This document shows positions 62,499 to 64,000 of a stretch of DNA of 64,000 nucleotides, in pieces; position 1 is the stretch's first letter; the number at the start of each line of letters is the position of its first letter. The translations under genes were made by a program, and so were the position numbers. The DNA comes from Dactylosporangium sp. AC04546 (lineage in GTDB: Bacteria > Actinomycetota > Actinomycetes > Mycobacteriales > Micromonosporaceae). The stretch is from positions 1-64,000 of the forward strand of contig NZ_JAHYSG010000065.1 of the NCBI RefSeq assembly GCF_022095675.1. Direction: 5' to 3'. The notes beneath the pieces are model-generated. The model was not told the DNA's origin. It made no database searches and saw only the letters and a program-made list of their open reading frames with translations.

Positions 62499-62856
62499 CC
62501 GAGTACTCGGTGCCGGTGGCGAACGCACTGTCGAACTGGGCGCGCAGGGCGTCGAACTCGCTCCAGTCGGCGACGTGCGCCGACTCGCTGCCCTCGGCGG
62601 CGAAGACGTGCTCGGTGGCGTACTCGTCGTGGCTGTAGCTGACGTAGTCGGTGGACTCGTAGTGGGCGCCGTTCGGGTCGGTGTACTCGACGTGGCGGCC
62701 CTGCTCGAAGTCGGTGGACTCGGCCGAGGTGTGGTCCTGCTCGTAGACGGCGAAGTCGCTGTTGTAGTCGGCCTCGCTGGCGGAGGCCTCGTGCAGCTGC
62801 TCGACCTCGCCGCTCTCGGCGCCGGTCGCGTACTGGCCGTATTCGATGTCGCTCAT
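62491..62856 (-). CDS. acidic Tyr-rich small protein, paralogue 2
   Basis: 121 residues, closely similar in plan to the protein at 57278: DFAVYEQDHTSAESTDFEQG, HVFAAEGSES and EFDALRAQFDSAFATGTEY. Asp, Glu, Tyr, Ser and Ala dominate; no membrane segment or known domain. Strong AGGAGGAAG ribosome site before ATG 62856. Conservation between paralogues is highest in three blocks, so these are probably the functional parts. Confidence 0.8.
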   Translation of the reverse strand: MSDIEYGQYATGAESGEVEQLHEASASEADYNSDFAVYEQDHTSAESTDFEQGRHVEYTDPNGAHYESTDYVSYSHDEYATEHVFAAEGSESAHVADWSEFDALRAQFDSAFATGTEYSVK

Positions 62857-62937
62857 GTCTTCCTCCTGGGAATCTCGTGTGTTGACAACGAAATTACGGC
62901 CGCCGCCGCGGCGGCGAATCCCGGAAGCGTGCCAGCG

Positions 62938-63807
62938 TCAGCGCTCCAGCGTCGTGCCGGTCGCGACCGCGCCGAGCTTGTCGGGGTTGGCCACGTTGTG
63001 GATCTCGCGGATGCGGCCCTCGTCGTCGAGGTCGAAGGTCACCGTGGCGATCACGCGGCCCGCGCCCGTGAAGACGATGCCCGGGGCGCCGTTCAGCTCG
63101 ACCAGGTCGGCGCGCATGTCGGCGGGGTCGACGCCCTCGTACGGGCGGGTGGCGACCGCCGCGAACCAGGTCGCCACGTGCTCGGCGCCGACCACCGGGC
63201 GCAGGGCCTGGCGGACCTTGCCGCCGCCGTCCGTCCACAGTGTCACGTCCGGGGCGAGCAGCTCCATCAACGCGTTGAGATCGCCGCCCGTCGACGCGGC
63301 GAAGAACCGCTCGGTCACCTCGCGGTGGCGGGTACGCGTCGCCGGGTACCGGGGCCGGCGGGTCCGCACGTGCTCGCGGGCCCGGTGGGCCGCCTGGCGG
63401 ACGGTGTCCTCGGAGCGCTCGACGGCCGACGCGATCTCGCCGTAGCCGAACCCGAACGCCTCCTTCAGCACGAAGACCGCCCGCTCCAGCGGGCTGAGCT
63501 GCTCCAGTACCACGAGCAGGGCCATCGACACCGAGTCCGCGTCGACGGCCTCCGTGGTCGGCACCGGCTCCGGCAGCCACGGGCCGACGTAGGTCTCCCG
63601 CCGCGCCTGCGCCGAGCGCAGCCGGTCCATGGCCAGGTTCGACACGATCCGCACCAGGTACGAGCGCGGGTCGGCGACCTGCGAGCGGTCCGCCGACGAC
63701 CAGCGCAGCCAGGCGTCCTGCACCGCGTCCTCGGCGTCGGCCGCCGAGCCGAGGACGCGGTACGCCACCGAGAACAGCAGGTTCCGGTGCTCATCGAAGA
63801 CACTCAC
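62938..63807 (-). CDS. sigJ: SigJ-like ECF sigma factor with SnoaL-type C-terminal domain
   Basis: Sigma-70 region 2 (LLFSVAYRVLGSAADAEDAVQDAWLRW), region 4 (PLERAVFVLKEAFGFGYGEIASAVERSEDTVRQAAHRAREHV), then a NTF2/SnoaL domain of about 110 residues (VTERFFAASTGGDLNALMELLAPDVTLWTDGGGK). This is the ECF41/SigJ architecture, in which the C-terminal domain controls the sigma part without a separate anti-sigma factor. 289 aa. GTG 63807 overlaps the stop of the gene before it. Confidence 0.92.
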   Translation of the reverse strand: MSVFDEHRNLLFSVAYRVLGSAADAEDAVQDAWLRWSSADRSQVADPRSYLVRIVSNLAMDRLRSAQARRETYVGPWLPEPVPTTEAVDADSVSMALLVVLEQLSPLERAVFVLKEAFGFGYGEIASAVERSEDTVRQAAHRAREHVRTRRPRYPATRTRHREVTERFFAASTGGDLNALMELLAPDVTLWTDGGGKVRQALRPVVGAEHVATWFAAVATRPYEGVDPADMRADLVELNGAPGIVFTGAGRVIATVTFDLDDEGRIREIHNVANPDKLGAVATGTTLER

Positions 63808-64000
63808 CGGGTGTACTTCCCGCCGCGGCGCCAGGCGAACATTCCCGACGCGGGCAGCTTGTAGGTGCGGGCGAACCCGGGCCACGGTGACGCGCTCACC
63901 GTCTCCTTGTACCAGGCCGCGCGGCGGCCCGTGAGGTACATCCGCCGCGGGCTCCCGTCGGGGTGGGTGAACTGCACCACCGCGTCGCCCCGCCCCAGGC
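63804..64000 (-). CDS. C-terminal part of a protein running off the right window edge
   Basis: An open frame of 64 codons from the window edge to the stop at 63804-63806, reading GRGDAVVQFTHPDGSPRR and WYKETVSASPWPGFARTYKL, ending FAWRRGKYTR. Its stop overlaps the sigJ GTG (GTGA), so the two are translationally coupled. Not recognised; no start is inside the window. Coupling to an ECF41-type sigma gene suggests an oxidoreductase or other partner, as often found, but this is only a guess. Confidence 0.6.
   Translation of the reverse strand, partial: LGRGDAVVQFTHPDGSPRRMYLTGRRAAWYKETVSASPWPGFARTYKLPASGMFAWRRGGKYTR

Overview
This is a very GC-rich actinobacterial chromosome segment. GTG starts are frequent, most operon joints are ATGA/GTGA overlaps, and it carries WhiB, DUF4193 and DUF4247 genes together with a full chemotaxis cluster. 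Motility genes in an actinobacterium of this type point to a zoospore-forming Micromonosporaceae member (Actinoplanes or Dactylosporangium-like); that assignment is inference from gene content. No rRNA, tRNA, CRISPR array, IS transposase or integrase was seen.

Layout. 1-13860: accessory metabolism and regulation: a GIY-YIG nuclease cut by the window edge, amidohydrolase, ROK regulator, PAP2 phosphatase, a streptogramin B lyase homologue with its active-site residues in place, an ArsR-SRPBCC-hydrolase operon, and two EAL-HDOD proteins (3840 and 11934). 13987-16504: snapalysin-type protease and a membrane GGDEF-EAL protein. 16589-23132: tightly packed operon cheW-cheR-cheD-cheB-MCP-like-cheY-STAS-cheA. 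23133-24122: about 1 kb without a gene, filled with hairpins and palindromes. 24123-25844: a second, classical membrane MCP facing the operon. 25912-34078: YiiX-like hydrolase, short-type serA, ArsR/SRPBCC/DUF2306 operon, NarL-type two-component pair, patatin, RNase Z, DUF4193. 34238-46553: divergent flavoproteins sharing a CATG start, VanW protein, ATP-grasp/phosphoribosyltransferase pair, UbiA prenyltransferase, and an HTH-TM-glycosidase-fold fusion. 47161-51807: six-gene operon DUF4178-DUF2617-DUF4247-DUF350-Ala-rich membrane protein-membrane aminopropyltransferase, the best candidate for a poorly described system. 51952-64000: DUF2252, argG, LysR/dapA-like pair, FUSC/MarR pair, a WhiB protein lacking one cluster cysteine, an APH-fold kinase, a sigJ-like sigma factor, and two paralogous acidic Tyr-rich small proteins about 5 kb apart.

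The most unusual DNA-level signals are dispersed hairpin elements. One family has three copies of exactly 56 nt (25-bp stem, 6-nt loop) whose ends and apex are conserved while the stem middle differs but stays paired. A second family has three copies built on GACGTTGGTCGATC arms. The block after cheA also holds seven perfect palindromes of the GGTCGGTCGACCGACC / TCGGTCGATCGACCGA type. Functionally the window links chemotaxis, cyclic-di-GMP-type signalling domains, an envelope/polyamine operon and many small one-component repressor modules.
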